Origin: Thereva unica
Lineage: Eukaryota > Arthropoda > Insecta > Diptera > Therevidae
NCBI GenBank assembly: GCA_949987705.1
Contig: OX465283.1
Span: 91,623,813 to 91,687,812, forward strand
Direction: 5' to 3'
Length of the DNA: 64,000 bases
Position 1 is the first letter of the stretch, and every line of letters starts with the position of its first letter. Shown piece by piece: positions 31,488-43,137 of this stretch. The notes under the pieces were generated by a model. The model saw nothing but the letters and a program-made list of their open reading frames with translations, searched no databases and was not told the DNA's origin. The translations under genes were made by a program, and so were the position numbers.

Positions 31488-32261
31488 TAACTCGCGTTAC
31501 ATGCAGAAAATTTTATATACTTTCATGAAGCTTTTAATTTGCAGTGTTTACATTAATTAATCTAATTTTATTTTTTATGGACGTAGAGTAATGTCTAGAA
31601 CATGAGATAAATTAAACAAATTAGTAGAAATATAATATTTATTTAATTTAATAATAAATTGTCTCAGTAACTCGCGTTACCGTTTTTGGACAGCCAGTTC
31701 AGAGGGTAAATTTATTTCGGAAATTTCTATGAAATTTGTGGGTAGATTACTTTACATGAGGTAAAAATAAAAGCAGAAATATATCAGTAAGGTGTTTTAA
31801 TAGAAATAAAAGCTGTTACATTATACTTATTAAAATAATCGATAAATTATATGGTAACTCGCGTTGCAAAGAAAAGGTAACTCGCGTTACTATCGATTTT
31901 CATACTTAAATTAGGAGCCCTTTAGGGTTTTTACAAAAAATTAAAATGAATTCACAAAGTAATAATTATTTATATCCTCCTAACAAAATTCGCTTGCCAG
32001 TTATTATGGTTTTAAATAGATAAATGTAAATTATTGTTACTACTAGAACTACTAACTGATCCATATATTTCTTGGTAATAAGAGCGTCTTTCTTTGATAC
32101 CGATGCATGCACAATAATATAACCCAGCATAATAACGAATTTTGATGTGAAATCTTGAATTTGACGTTTGATGGTAGTGTTGTCAACCTTATACATTATT
32201 TTAGACATAGTTAAAAGTATAAAAGTAATATTAAATTTTTCTTATATCATGTCCACATTTT
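31488..32261. other. unidentified 0.77-kb insert with four GTAACTCGCGTTAC motifs
   Basis: It interrupts Gypsy3 gag and is flanked by CATGG on both sides (31483-31487 and 32262-32266), a possible 5-bp target duplication. It is AT-rich. The 14-mer GTAACTCGCGTTAC occurs at 31487-31500, 31667-31680 and 31877-31890, and with one change (GC for AC at the end) at 31854-31867. The motif is a near-palindrome around CGCG. There are no terminal inverted repeats and no LTR-like ends. One open frame (31966-32208, minus) is listed separately. Family unknown. Confidence 0.55.
31966..32208 (-). CDS. small putative membrane protein, unknown
   Basis: 80 codons. Starts MSKIMYKVDNTTIKRQIQDF; has a hydrophobic stretch at about residues 51-66 (LVVLVVTIIYIYLF), which could span a membrane, and a basic C-terminal tail. 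Residues 24-37 (KFVIMLGYIIVHAS) are also hydrophobic. I recognise no family. It lies inside the unidentified insert, so it may be a gene of that element or chance. The AT-rich context makes chance open frames of this size common. Confidence 0.25.
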   Translation of the reverse strand: MSKIMYKVDNTTIKRQIQDFTSKFVIMLGYIIVHASVSKKDALITKKYMDQLVVLVVTIIYIYLFKTIITGKRILLGGYK

Positions 32262-33090
32262 CATGGAAGTACCCAACTGCAGCCTCCAACTTTCGACAGG
32301 CACAGCCCATGGTCTACTTATAAGCTCCAATTCGAAGCAGCAGCAGCAGACAATTGCTGGACTAAGGAGGAAAAAGCAATGGCCTTAACGTTGTCACTAA
32401 GGGGCACAGCAGCAGAAATATTGCAGTCAATACCAGCAGAACATCGCAACAACTACGGGTTCTTAGTTCAAGCGCTGGAAATGCGTTACGGTGATCAGCA
32501 CATACAAGGGGTTTATCGACTTCAACTTCGCAATCGACTTCAAAAGCCAGGAGAAACTTTACAACAACTATGCGCCGATATCGAGAGGTTAGTGCATCTG
32601 GCTTATCCTAGCTTCGGCCAAGACTACATCAACGAAGTAGCAAGAGAGGCTTTTCTTAACTCTTTTGCCGACCGAGATCTACAACAAGCAGCCAGATTGG
32701 CCGGAAAGAAGAATACCGCAGAAGTTTTGGCATATGCTCTGGCATACGAGGCAGCGAGGTGCAGTCCGCCTCAGAGAGATCCACACAACAGAGGATAGTT
32801 GCAACAGAATGAATGCAACGGAAGTACGCTGTCGACTCCGATGCTGGAACTGTAGTGAACCGGGTCATTTGCAAAGGAATTGCAGAAAGCGAAGGAGAGC
32901 AGAGTCTCCCGAAAATAGGAGTGGCGGAACTTGCTGTGAAAAATGCGGACATCGGCAGAAAGGTGACCAGAGGGAGGCCGAAAACAATGACTCCGTGTCT
33001 CCCCGCAGACATGAGGCGGGAGTTAGTCGGGAAAATCGAAGCCCCCGGTGTCATCATCACCACTATCAAACAACTGCAGCGTAGTGGCAA
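32262..33090 (+). pseudogene. Gypsy3 gag core and zinc knuckle
   Basis: Gag core: QLQPPTFDRHSPWSTYKLQF, LTLSLRGTAAEILQSIP, LVQALEMRYGDQH, GETLQQLCADIERLVHLAYP; open to 32798. A frame change at about 32700-32800 leads to the zinc knuckle CWNCSEPGHLQRNC near 32838-32880, in the frame 32665-33084. The order is that of a normal Ty3/Gypsy gag. Dead because of the frameshifts and the insert at 31488. Confidence 0.82.
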
Positions 33091-33451
33091 CAGCCTGGTC
33101 ATCGAAGGAAAGATTGGAGCTGAAAAATGCACAATAACTGTAGACACTGGTGCTTCAAAATCTGTTATCCGGGCTGACATGGTCGGCAATAAATGGCTGA
33201 AAGACGCACGCCAATACAGACTGAAAACTGCAACAGGAGATCCAGTACGATTACACGGGGAAATTATGTTGGATGTGGTTCTTGCTGACATTGGATTTTC
33301 ACATTCTTTCCTGGTAGCTGATATAACAGCCGAGTGTATTCTCGGTCTGGACTTTATGAAAGCACATAAAATTCTACTGGACATTGGAGAGGAAATACTG
33401 AGATATGACAACAAGGAGATTCCAATGGCCACAGGATCCACTTGTTATTAG
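33091..33451 (+). pseudogene. Gypsy3 aspartic protease
   Basis: Frame 32813-33451; the meaningful part is NSLVIEGKIGAEKCTITVDT followed by GASKSVI (active-site DTGAS) and later ECILGLDFMKAHKILLD (ILGLDF flap-side motif). It ends in TAG at 33449; the frame of pol starts afresh shortly after. Residues before about 33060 in this frame are the gag knuckle read in the wrong frame. Confidence 0.82.
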
Positions 33452-33481
33452 CAGCTTAAAGTAGTCGCTCGTGAAGATACC

Positions 33482-36275
33482 GTGCTTCCTCCGTGTGCTG
33501 AGAAATTGGTACGAGCGATAGTCGATGGTGATCCCGGGAGCTACCGATTCTACCTTATAGAACCAGAAAAAATGGAACAAAGCAAAAATATAGCAATTGG
33601 AAAATGTCTGGTGAGCATCGACGACAAGAAGGAGGTATTCGTGAGAGTGCTAAATACTAACAAACGAGAAGTACGATTGAAGAAGGATACGGTTTTGGGA
33701 AAAGGAGAACCGGCAGAACAAATTACATTAGTGGAGTGCGCTAACATCGAAACGGTTCCAAAACCAAAGCCAAAGGCCACGAAATTAGTAAACGCAGTGC
33801 TCTCAACTAGTTGTCTTGAACAAAAACAGTATCTCCAGGCAAGGAAATTAGTAGAGAATTTCAGTGATATCTTCGCCATGAGAGATGATGACGTTGGAAA
33901 AACGGACATCGTTCAACACTGGATCGACACCAAAGATGCCCAGCCAATTAAACAACCGCCGAGAAGACTACCACTAGCCAAGCGGGAAGAGGCAGCCGGT
34001 ATGATTGAAGATATGAGAAGACAAGGCCTTATAGAGGAGTCGAAAAGCCCTTGGATGTCTCCCGTGGTTCTAGTCAGAAAGAAAGATTGCAGTACAAGAT
34101 TTTGCGTGGATTATCGGCGGTTGAACGACATCACTAAAAAGGACAGCTACCCATTACCTCGTATCGATGACACACTGGATACTCTCTCTGGAGCTAAATG
34201 GTTTTCTACCTTGGATCTTAAGAGCGGCTACTGGCAAGTCGAAATTCACCCGGAGGACCGAGAAAAGACAGCCTTCTCTGTAGGAAACGGCCTGTGGCAG
34301 TTCACAGTCATGCCGTTTGGACTGTGTAATGCTCCAGCTACATTCGAACGACTGATGGAATGCGTCTTGCGAGGACTGACATGGAAGACTTGTCTGGTTT
34401 ATTTGGACGATATCATCGTCGTTGGAAAAAGTTTCGAGGAACATCTGGGCAATCTACGAGAGGTTTTCCAAAAGTTGAGAACAGCCCAACTGAAACTCAG
34501 CCCTAAAAAGTGCGTACTGTTCAGAGACTAAGTCAACTATCTCGAACATGTGGCTTCATCAAATGGAGTTCAAACAGATCCTGAGAAAATAACAGCGGTT
34601 AAGAATTGGCCCACACCGAAGGATAAACATGAACTTCGAAGCTTTTTGGGACTTGCCACCTATTATAGGCGTTTTGTCAGGAATTTTGCCGACAAGGCTA
34701 AGGAATTACATAAACTGACAGAAAAAGGAAAACCATTTATCTGGACAGAAAAGTGCGAGGAAAGTTTCAACACACTAAAACGAGGACTTTGCCAAGCACC
34801 AATACTCACATACCCGAAGCCAGGCGAAAGATTCATATTGGACACAGACGCGAGTAATGTCGGGATTGGTGCAGTGCTATCACAAAACTTCGACGGACAG
34901 GAAAAGGTCATAGCTTATTACAGTAGAGCGTTGTCAAAATCGGAGCGGAATTACTGTGTCACAAGACGGGAACTATTGGCAATCGTGGAGTCAACTAAAC
35001 ACTTCCACAAGTATCTCTATGGGCAAAACTTCATCCTTCGAACGGATCATGCAGCATTAAAATGGCTGATGCAATTCAAAAACCCTGAAGGACAAGTAGC
35101 AAGATGGATAGAGAGACTTCAGTCCTACGACTTCAACATAGACCACAGAAAGAGAAGAAACCATGGAAATGCAGATGCACTCTCCCGGCGACCAAGCGTA
35201 CCAGACTGCAAACATTGTGGACGTATCGAGGAAAAGTGTCAAAGGACGACAGTCGAGCCAACGACAAGATGGGATGACCAGGGACTCCGAGACGCCCAAC
35301 GCAACGACCCGGATATTTCTTCAATTCTGACATGGAAGGAATACGAGGAGAAGCCTGAATGGAAGGACATTGCTGAGAGGAGCGAGACCCTGAAGAGCTA
35401 TTGGGCCCAATGGGATTCGTTGTACATTGAGTGAGGAGTATTAAAGCGCAAATGGGAAACCGCTGACGGTACCTCTCATCGAATACAGGTATTAGTCCCT
35501 CGCGTTAGAATAAGGGATATTCTCGAGGAGTGTCATAACGGCGCATCAGGAGGACATCTGGGAGTCAATAAAACTTTGGCAAAAATAAGAGATAGATTCT
35601 ATTGGCTTCACATGCGAGACGATGTTGCAGACTGGTGCCGTAAATGCACAACTTGTGCCAGCAGCAAGGGCCCTCGGGTAAGAACAAAAGGAGAAATGCA
35701 GCAATACAACGTGGGAGCCCCATTTGAAAGAATCGCAATCGATGTGGCGGGACCTTTTCCGGTGTCAGACCGAGGAAATCGATACATTTTGGTGGTCATG
35801 GACTACTTCAGTAAGTGGCCCGAAGCATATGCCATTCCAAATCAGGAAGCAATCACTGTTGCAGAGGAATTAGTGAACAATTGGATCTGCAGATTTGGTG
35901 TTCCTCATGAGCTTCACTCTGACCAAGGGAGAAACTTTGAATCTCAAGTTTTTCAAGAATTATGTAAGATACTTGGAGTGAAGAAGACCAGGACGACGCC
36001 CCTTCATCCCCAGTCCGATGGAATGGTAGAGCGATTCAACAGGACAATGCTAGAACACCTAAGGAAAGTTGATAGCGAGCACCAGCGTGACTGGGACAGT
36101 TACATCCTTATATTTCTAATGGCATATCGGACAGCGGTTCATAATTCCACAGGACAAACCCCTTGTAGTGTGATTTTTGGAAGACAAATCCGGCTGCCAA
36201 GCGACTTGAAATTTGGGACACCTGTTGAAAGCTACGAGTCTACTGGCGGTTATACAGGTGAACTTCGTGATCGTC
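33482..36275 (+). pseudogene. Gypsy3 pol (RT, RNase H, integrase), truncated
   Basis: One frame with two in-frame stops (TAA 34529-34531; TGA near 35432-35434) and no frameshift. RT: PWMSPVVLVRKKD, FCVDYRRLNDITKKD, LDLKSGYWQVEIH, catalytic YLDDIIVVG. RNase H: LDTDASNVGIGAVLSQ, AYYSRALSKSERNY, RTDHAALKWL, NADALSRRP. Integrase: zinc domain (H...CRKCTTC), D in IDVAGPFPVSD, D in HSDQGRNFES, E in DGMVERFNRT. The integrase breaks off after GELRDRL at about 36275; C-terminal domain and 3' LTR are missing. Clade not assigned. Confidence 0.88.
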
Positions 36276-37854
36276 TAGGCGTTTGTCTGTGCGTGTCGTG
36301 TGACATTGTACGAGTTCTTGTACGAAGTTTTGTTTCGTTTTTTGACTACTTTTCCTGTGGTGACTTTTTTTCCTAGTGCCAGTGACTAAGTTATTGTTCT
36401 TGTTTTTATATTTCTCTTCCTGTGCATTTAGGTTATCTTTATCTCTATTTTTTTCTAATTTTCTTTTTAATTTTCAAAGTTTCGGCATTGATTATATACT
36501 AAGTAGATATGGACAAACGCGAGTCAAATTAACTTCCAGTTACGGCACCACGAGCTGGGTGCGCTAGTATCGCAGGGTTTTATGCTCCGCTATATATGGT
36601 TAGTTTCCGAAATAAACTTTTTCTTGTTCAAGTTAAAGCCCTTCGCGCATTTGAAAAAAAATCAGAAGCTGCGGCTTTGATTTTAGTGGCGGTGGATCTA
36701 AAAATAGATTACTATGCGCTTATTCCTATTGTTTTGCTCAGGAAGGGCAAGGAGGATGAAAAAATGATGATTTCGATGGGTGAAATTTGACAATGAGGGC
36801 ATGAAATGAATGGGCGAGATAATTTTAATGGGAAATTTGGCATCAAGCGTTTTTTATTATGTTGAAAGAATTGAAATGGGTTTTCAGGGATTATTTCATT
36901 TAACGAGTTTTGAATGACAAATTTTTAGATTTTTTTCTCAGGTATTTTAGTTCGTAGAAATTTGAAATTTTTACGGATAATTGTATTATTATTGATATAC
37001 ATACATACATATATAATATAATTAAATAATTTTTATTTTTGAATTTATTTATCGTTATTTATGTGGCATGGCCAAGTCCAACCCTTTGCACTGTTAGTAT
37101 GTTATCAAGTCAGGATGCAATGTCTACTAATAAGTTTAGGTTAGTCTGGATAGTGCGTCAGTAGATTTCGATGAACCTTGGGTTTTATCTGTGAGGTGTT
37201 ATATGGTCCCAGCAACACCGACTGTGTGTTCTATTTATAAACGAAGTGGAGGTATGTAGTGGGCCTGGGATGGACCGAGCTAGTCTTGGGAATTTGCATG
37301 TAGGTAAAAGCGGTAAAAATTAGCGAGGGCTGCTACATTTCTACAGTGGCTTGAAGAGTATAGAGGAGCAAAAGGGTGCTATCGCCAATGCACCTTCTTC
37401 GTTTTGCACCTTGTCCAGTTAAGGCAAGCTAATTTTTAGGGTAATATCGGTTCGCGCCACGCAACCGTCAAAAACAATTAAATTTAAAGTTTTTTATTAC
37501 AACAAAAGCTAAGGATTTAGGACGAGTTTATTTTAACGATGAGTTAAAATAAATTGAGAGGACAATTAAACAAAGCTTGGTTTTTTCATATATAAAAAAA
37601 ATATAGTAATTACAACCAGACGCATTTTCATAGAGACTAAACCGAAACTGAAGCTCTGTTCTTTAATTTAATTTTTCCAAAGATGAAAGAAAAGCTTACA
37701 CCTGACTTACTTAATATTAATGTTACAATATTGCTAACTAAGCGTCTGTAAGCAGGATGATCCCGAAGTATCGAGGTCATCGATGGTGGCTTGTGCCGGA
37801 AGGTTCGTGGACTTTGGGTTTGGGGTCATGTGTCGTATGGGGTGTGGCCGTGGG
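36276..37854. other. no gene recognised
   Basis: AT-rich DNA between the Gypsy3 break and a decayed LINE. Open frames are under 65 codons and without motifs. A short (CATA)n tract lies near 36998-37015. It may contain a LINE 5' region near 36280-36600 but nothing decides this. Confidence 0.5.
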
Positions 37855-38038
37855 AATATAATTTCTGCAAAGATATATGAGTTCTATTCAATACAATTAA
37901 ATACAAGGCGGAATGTAGGACTTGTAGATTGTAGTCAGGGCAGCTGGCTGAAGGAGGAGCTTGTATCTCTTGAGAAATCTCAGGCATTGATAAGCTTGTT
38001 TGGCGATTTGGAATATGTGATTACTCCATCGCAGATCT

Positions 38039-38219
38039 GGGACCTTATTCTCTATTACAATATTGTCATTTTTTTTAACGATATGCCGAAACCGTATTTT
38101 CTATTACAATATTAACATTCATTTTACATGAAAATTTAACGATATTGGCAAATTTTTACTTGAAAGCTGTTTCGTTTTCGGATCGGATTTAACAATATTG
38201 TAATGGGGAATAGGGCCCC
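38039..38219. mobile_element. 181-bp MITE-like element
   Basis: About 30-bp imperfect terminal inverted repeats: GGGACCTTATTCTCTATTAC on the left and the complement of TAATGGGGAATAGGGCCCC on the right. No coding content. It sits inside the decayed LINE. No clear target duplication. Confidence 0.65.
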
Positions 38220-38231
38220 TGATTATGTCTA

Positions 38232-38390
38232 AAGGTACGAATCCACCAAGGCATTTGCTCGCAGGCTTTTGACGTGATAATTACGTAAAAAGATGATGTT
38301 TCAGATGTGCATAGCTGCGATATGCACTTTCTTCATGATGTGAATTTGCCCGCGAGCAAATGTTTGTTTGCCTTGGTGGATTTGTACCTT
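38232..38390. repeat. 159-bp foldback
   Basis: Left arm AAGGTACGAATCCACCAAGG... (38232-38262) is the complement of the right arm (38352-38390, ending CCTTGGTGGATTTGTACCTT), with an 8-base gap in the left arm. The loop is 89 bp. Probably a second small inverted-repeat element or a LINE segment folded back by rearrangement. Confidence 0.7.
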
Positions 38391-38720
38391 AAGATGTTAA
38401 GAGATGAGTCAGCTATTACGTTCTTTTTGCCCACTAAGGTAAAGAGAAGGATGGTACAAGATTTCGTAGGGATGAGAGTTCACACTCTATTCGACAAGGT
38501 CTGGTCCGTGCTTGTCTTATTTTTAGGAAGGCGTAGAAGTAGGCACTTCGTAGGTGGGTTGGAGCGGATTGAGAGCAGATCACTAATATTAGAAAGAGAT
38601 CAGGTGAGAGAATCGACCCTTGGGTAACGCCCGCCGTGATTCGACGCCATCCAGTACTGGCTTCATTGAACAGCCACAAACGAAGCTCTCAAATCAGTTC
38701 TTTAGAACTGAGATGTTTTA

Positions 38721-40771
38721 CATCAGGCGTCGAATTTTTCACTTATTCCGTTGCCCGCATAACTCTACTCTTAATTTGATGCAAAAATGTGTGTAGTTTT
38801 GAAGAGGGGCGGTTTTTCTATCTATTCAATCAACTCAGTGATTTGCAAAGTAATAACTGTTAAGAAAATGACAAGCATTTAAAAAAAATTTACCCTTGAA
38901 TCAAAAAATATATTAAAAATGAATGAAAATACTGTCGAATTATTTATAGAACTTATTAATAAACTAGCTGAAGTGGATTTGATGTTTAATAGTGGGTCTA
39001 TACGAAAGTGGCTCTAGTCCGTCGCACTTTGATGTTTGAATGAAACGGTCGACGTGGGCACCTTTCCAGCGGCTTTCCTTTGTTTTACGGATAAAAGTGT
39101 ATGGGAAATAAGCTCGCGCGAACAAAGTGTGTGCCGTGTGGATGGACTATAAGGCTCACATGCCCAACAACCCAGTATGAGGAATATTGAATATCACGAA
39201 GACCTTTCAATTTTTGGTTAAATTATAGGTACATACTAGAGTTTTTTATTCTCGATTTTTCTTCGTCTGTTCTTCTAATACTAAAACCAAGCACCTTCAT
39301 TAAAACTGGTCGTCCCAAGCAAGAGCCTGCGATCCCTCATCATGCTTATAACTGCATACACAATATTTCTACATCTACAAATTTCTTTTTTGATGTTGGC
39401 TCCCGTAACAACCTAAACATCAAGAATTCCTACTGGTTTGCAATCTTTTTGTTGCACAAAACAAGTGTGTTTTTGTGCTGAGGCACCGGCCACTAATTAT
39501 GGGTTTTCACGGCAGGCTTCCAGTTGTATAATAAGTTTTATTTATACATGTACATAATATACCAAAATTCTTAGAGTTTTAGGTAATTATTTACTATATC
39601 ACCCCACTTCCAGGGGGTAGGAGTGAGGGTAATAAGGGAGGTTGACCTGAACACGTTTCTTTTGGAATTAGCACTTGGTCATCCCTTACAAAGTTATTCA
39701 CTGTTGAAATTTTGTAAAAATCACCTTTTTACAAGTATTACTTTATGACTTTAATATTGCAGTTATTACGACTTTGACGCTGGATTGTAAGACCAAAAAA
39801 CTCTCCCACCCAACCTCTACCTCATTCTCGAATTGGGCACAATCTTTGATACATTAAGTACATTATATTTAAATTGACCCAAACTAAATGGCTTAAATTT
39901 TCTCTGTAAGCAATAATAAAATAAATACACAAAAATATGAATTTTTGCTAAAAAAAAAACCTATTTCATTTTTCTCAAATTAAAAAAAACGCGATGCAAA
40001 ATTTCCTATTAAATCTCTTCCCATTCATTAATTCATTGATAAATTTCAACCACCGACCAAGAAATCATCGTAGTTTCAGCCCACCCACCCCCTTCCAAAG
40101 CAAAACAAAAGGAATACCCGCGCAGGAATCTATTTTTAGATCCGAAACTTTTGGCTTTTCTTCTAACATGCGTCAAGGGCTTTGAAATGCTTTTTTAAAT
40201 TCAGGCGCAAACCCGCTTTTTTTTTTTTTTTTTTTCAATTTTTACTAAAAAATAACAAAATTAAAAAATGTGTCTATTTTATGATTATTATGCACTTATA
40301 AAGAAATATTATTATTTATATTATTAAACTAATGTTGAAAGCCCATTCCCATTGATTTTAGAGGCTTAAAACAGAAATTCCTATCACTAAAACTTAAATC
40401 GGTATAACTATCGCCATCTAACAAACCAGCTGGAAAGATGTTTGTCCATATCTACTTACTCTATAATCAATGGTTTCGGTAACATCGTTCTTCCTCTTTC
40501 CAAAATTTGAGGTATCAGGTACTTCCCCATCCTTTATTAAAGGGATTATTAATTTTTTGCCTAAGGTTATGCAAAAAATTAATTCTATAGAGGAAGCTTC
40601 TAAAACTGTTTTATGTACTTTATTATTTTAATTTCCAATTTTTTTTCTAATTTTTAACTTTTTAATTTTCATATTCAGCTTCAAATTCAGGGGTCATTTT
40701 CTTCTAGAATAATTTTTATTTATTTAAATAATTTTATTCTCTTTTGTTTATATTAATAAATATATATTATT
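38721..40771. other. anonymous AT-rich DNA
   Basis: Two kilobases with no recognisable gene, transposon end or repeat family, apart from homopolymer tracts (poly-T near 40219-40236). A somewhat GC-richer patch near 39000-39180 has no readable motif. Confidence 0.55.
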
Positions 40772-41105
40772 ATGGCGGATCCTCAATTTTGCAAGAGATG
40801 TTTTTCGGAAATCGCTCGTGATGGGATTTCTTGTGACGGGGTTTGTGGAGGCGTTTTCCACCCTTCTTGCCTTAATACCAAGGTCAGCAGCAAATCGTCG
40901 GCTCCTAGAGGGCCATCGATCGTCTTAACTCCTTCTCCAGCAACATCTCGCATTTTCAAATGCTAGCCGATGACGTCCAGTCCATCAATGCCCGGCTTGA
41001 CACGTTGTCTAACACCCTGAACTCTGTTGTGACCAATACGGGTTCTTTGATTGAGAAATTTGAGAAAATGTCTTCCCGAGTTGTTGAAATAATCACGTTC
41101 AAAGT
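40772..41105 (+). pseudogene. LINE ORF1 fragment with PHD-like finger and coiled coil
   Basis: The frame from ATG 40772 gives MADPQFCKRCFSEIARDGI then SCDGVCGGVFHPSCL: a C-x2-C...C-x4-C...H-x2-C pattern like the PHD-type finger found in ORF1 of several CR1/jockey-group LINEs. Downstream, in another frame, is a helical segment (DDVQSINARLDTLSNTLNSV; GSLIEKFEKM) ending near 41105. So ORF1 is broken by a frameshift or deletion near 40880-40965. No ORF2 follows. It could alternatively be a host PHD-gene fragment, but the short finger plus coiled coil favours a LINE. Confidence 0.6.
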
Positions 41106-41488
41106 TTGACGATGACGCACAAAAGAGCTACGCATATAGCCGAAGCCAATGTCTTTGTTTCTTTTTGGATGGAAATTTGTCGACTAAATGAAGAAAATAA
41201 AAAACTAATAAAATGTTAAACGTTTATTAATTGTTATTAACAATTAATTTAGTTTTAACAATCACTAGTAAGAAAATAGTTGAAAGAAACGAGCTCGTCT
41301 GTCGAAGCGCGACGCTCGGAGTAATATCTCCGCCCGTGCGCGCTATGGAAAAAACTATGTTATAAAAATTTTTTTTTAAATGTGAAAATGCTACATAATT
41401 CAGAAAAGTCTACTCTATCAGAATATGCAATAAAAAAAATCGTCAAAAAATCGATTTTCAACCAAATATCGGTGAAGAGTCCCCTTAA
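41106..41488. other. no gene seen
   Basis: AT-rich spacer ending where the 128-bp satellite begins. A small GC-rich stretch near 41290-41345 (CGAAGCGCGACGCTCGGAG) has no assignment. Confidence 0.5.
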
Positions 41489-42774
41489 AACCCCTCGACA
41501 TGGATATCAAATGAAAGGTTATGGTAAGTAGAACACCAAAGGCAATATAGTATACTCAATATATCGTTTGGTCCATGGTAGTCATCTCAAGAGAGCAGAT
41601 GACCATTTTCTTCACAACCCCTTCGAAATGAGTATCCAATGAAAGAGTATGATAAGTAGAACAATATAAGCGATATAGTATACTCAATATGTCGCTTGGT
41701 CCATAGCGGCCACCTCAAGAATGCGGATTATGATTTTCTTCACAACACCTTCGACATGGATATCAAATGAAAGAGTATGATAAGTAGAACACCATAGGCA
41801 ATATAGTATACTCAATATATCCTTTGGTCCATGGTGATCATCTCAAGCAGGCGGATTACCATTTTCTTCACAACCCCTTTGAGATGGGTATCAAATGAGA
41901 GAGTATGATAAGTAGAACACATAAGCAATATAGTATACTCAATATATCGTTTGGTCCATAGCGGCCATCTCCAGAGGTTGGATTACCATTATCTTCACAC
42001 CCCTCGACATGGATTTCAAATGAAAGGGTATGATAAGTAGAACACCATAAGCAATATACTACACTCAATATATCGTTTGGTCCATGGCGGTCATCTCAAG
42101 AGGGCAGATGATCATTTTCTTCACTACCCCCTCGACATTGGTATCAAATGAAAGGGCATTATAAGAAGAATGCCATAGACTATATCGTTTGGTCCATAGC
42201 GGCCATCTCCAGAGGTTGGATTACCAATATCTTCACACCCCTCGACATGGATTTCAAATGAAAGGGTATGATAAGTAGAACACCATCAGCAATATAGTAT
42301 ACTCAATATATCGTTTGGTCCATGGCAGTCATCTCAAGAGAGCAGATGACCATTTTCTTCACAACCCCTTCGAAATGGGTATCCAATGAAAGAGTATGAT
42401 AAGTAGAACAATATCTTCTTCTTCTTTGATCCGTTAGCTGGCGGTCCGAGCGGGACGTCCCCGCAACGGATACGCTGCTGTCGGTGCCGCTGGGTCCCGA
42501 ACTCTATTCACGATTCGCTTCCGTTCTTCTCGGTTTTTGGCGGTGTCTCGAGCCTCGGTAACAATATAGTATACTCAATATATCGTTTGGTACATGGCGG
42601 TCATCTCAAGAGGGGCGGATTACCATTTTCTTCACAACACCTTCGACATGGATATTAAATGAAAGAGTATGATAAGTAGAACACCATAGGCAATATAGTA
42701 TACTGCTATGGACCATGCGACATATTGAGTATACTATATTGCTTATATTGTTCCACTTATCATACTCTTTCATT

Positions 42775-42778
<4 letters not shown>
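41489..42778 (-). repeat. ~128-bp satellite array S1 (older subfamily)
   Basis: About nine monomers of roughly 125-130 bp, consensus on the minus strand. Each contains AGTATACTATATTGC, GTTCTACTTATCATAC, CTTTCATTTGATACCCATG, GTTGTGAAGAAAATGGTAAT and GCC-rich ATGGCCGCCATGG-like parts. Monomers are 10-20% different from each other by eye. The order of variants matches, in reverse, the array inside H4 (about 45540-46140). A LINE fragment interrupts it at 42415-42560. At about 42705 the monomers switch orientation head to head. Confidence 0.85.
42415..42560 (-). mobile_element. LINE 3'-end fragment with (AAG)n tail, in satellite
   Basis: 146 bp flanked by ACAATAT on both sides (42408-42414 and 42561-42567), a 7-bp target duplication inside a satellite monomer. 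The minus strand reads EARDTAKNREERKRIVNRV, like the C-terminus of a LINE ORF2, then a short 3' UTR and (AAG)n tail. A homologous copy sits at the mirrored place 54734-54881, and a truncated one at 50441-50523, showing that the insertion predates the duplications. Confidence 0.75.
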
Positions 42779-42828
<50 letters not shown>

Positions 42829-42857
42829 GAGTATATATATATATATACGAGTATATA
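42779..42857. repeat. (TA)n tract
   Basis: Interrupted only by two ACGAG units. It separates the satellite from X1; the X1 inverted repeat starts at GGTGATTCC right after TA. Confidence 0.9.
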
Positions 42858-43137
42858 GGTGATTCCACGAACCTTCGTCACACTTTAAAACACGAGGGCC
42901 GAAAAGACATATGAAAATATGATTTTCTGATTGCATTTTGTGTCCCAAATTCACCTGATTTTTTTTCAAGGTCATAGGTCATACACGACCTTGTTTATTT
43001 TTTGAAAAAAGTGAAAAATGGTTCTTTTATGGTGTTCTTATCTCTAACTGAGCGCAACTAAACAGAAAAACATATAATATGAAAATTTTTTGTTTTTGTT
43101 TGAATTTTTCGGAAAAAAATATCATTTTGATTTTTTT

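Larger units (their letters stand above)
37855..38720 (-). pseudogene. decayed LINE reverse transcriptase remnants
   Basis: Minus strand near 38600-38700 encodes WRRITAGVTQGSILSPDLFL, an RT motif (usual form GVPQGSVLSP). Near 37855-38036 it encodes RWSNHIFQIAKQAYQCLRFL then YKSYIPPCI and, after small gaps, IEYNSYIFA, the typical C-terminal region of jockey-superfamily LINEs. The FADD region between them is not readable and the space is occupied by two small foldback insertions. Heavily mutated. Confidence 0.65.

Noticed and set aside
37783..38115. 110-codon plus-strand ORF
   Set aside because: The opposite strand carries recognisable LINE codons over 37855-38036, and the ORF has no motif of its own.
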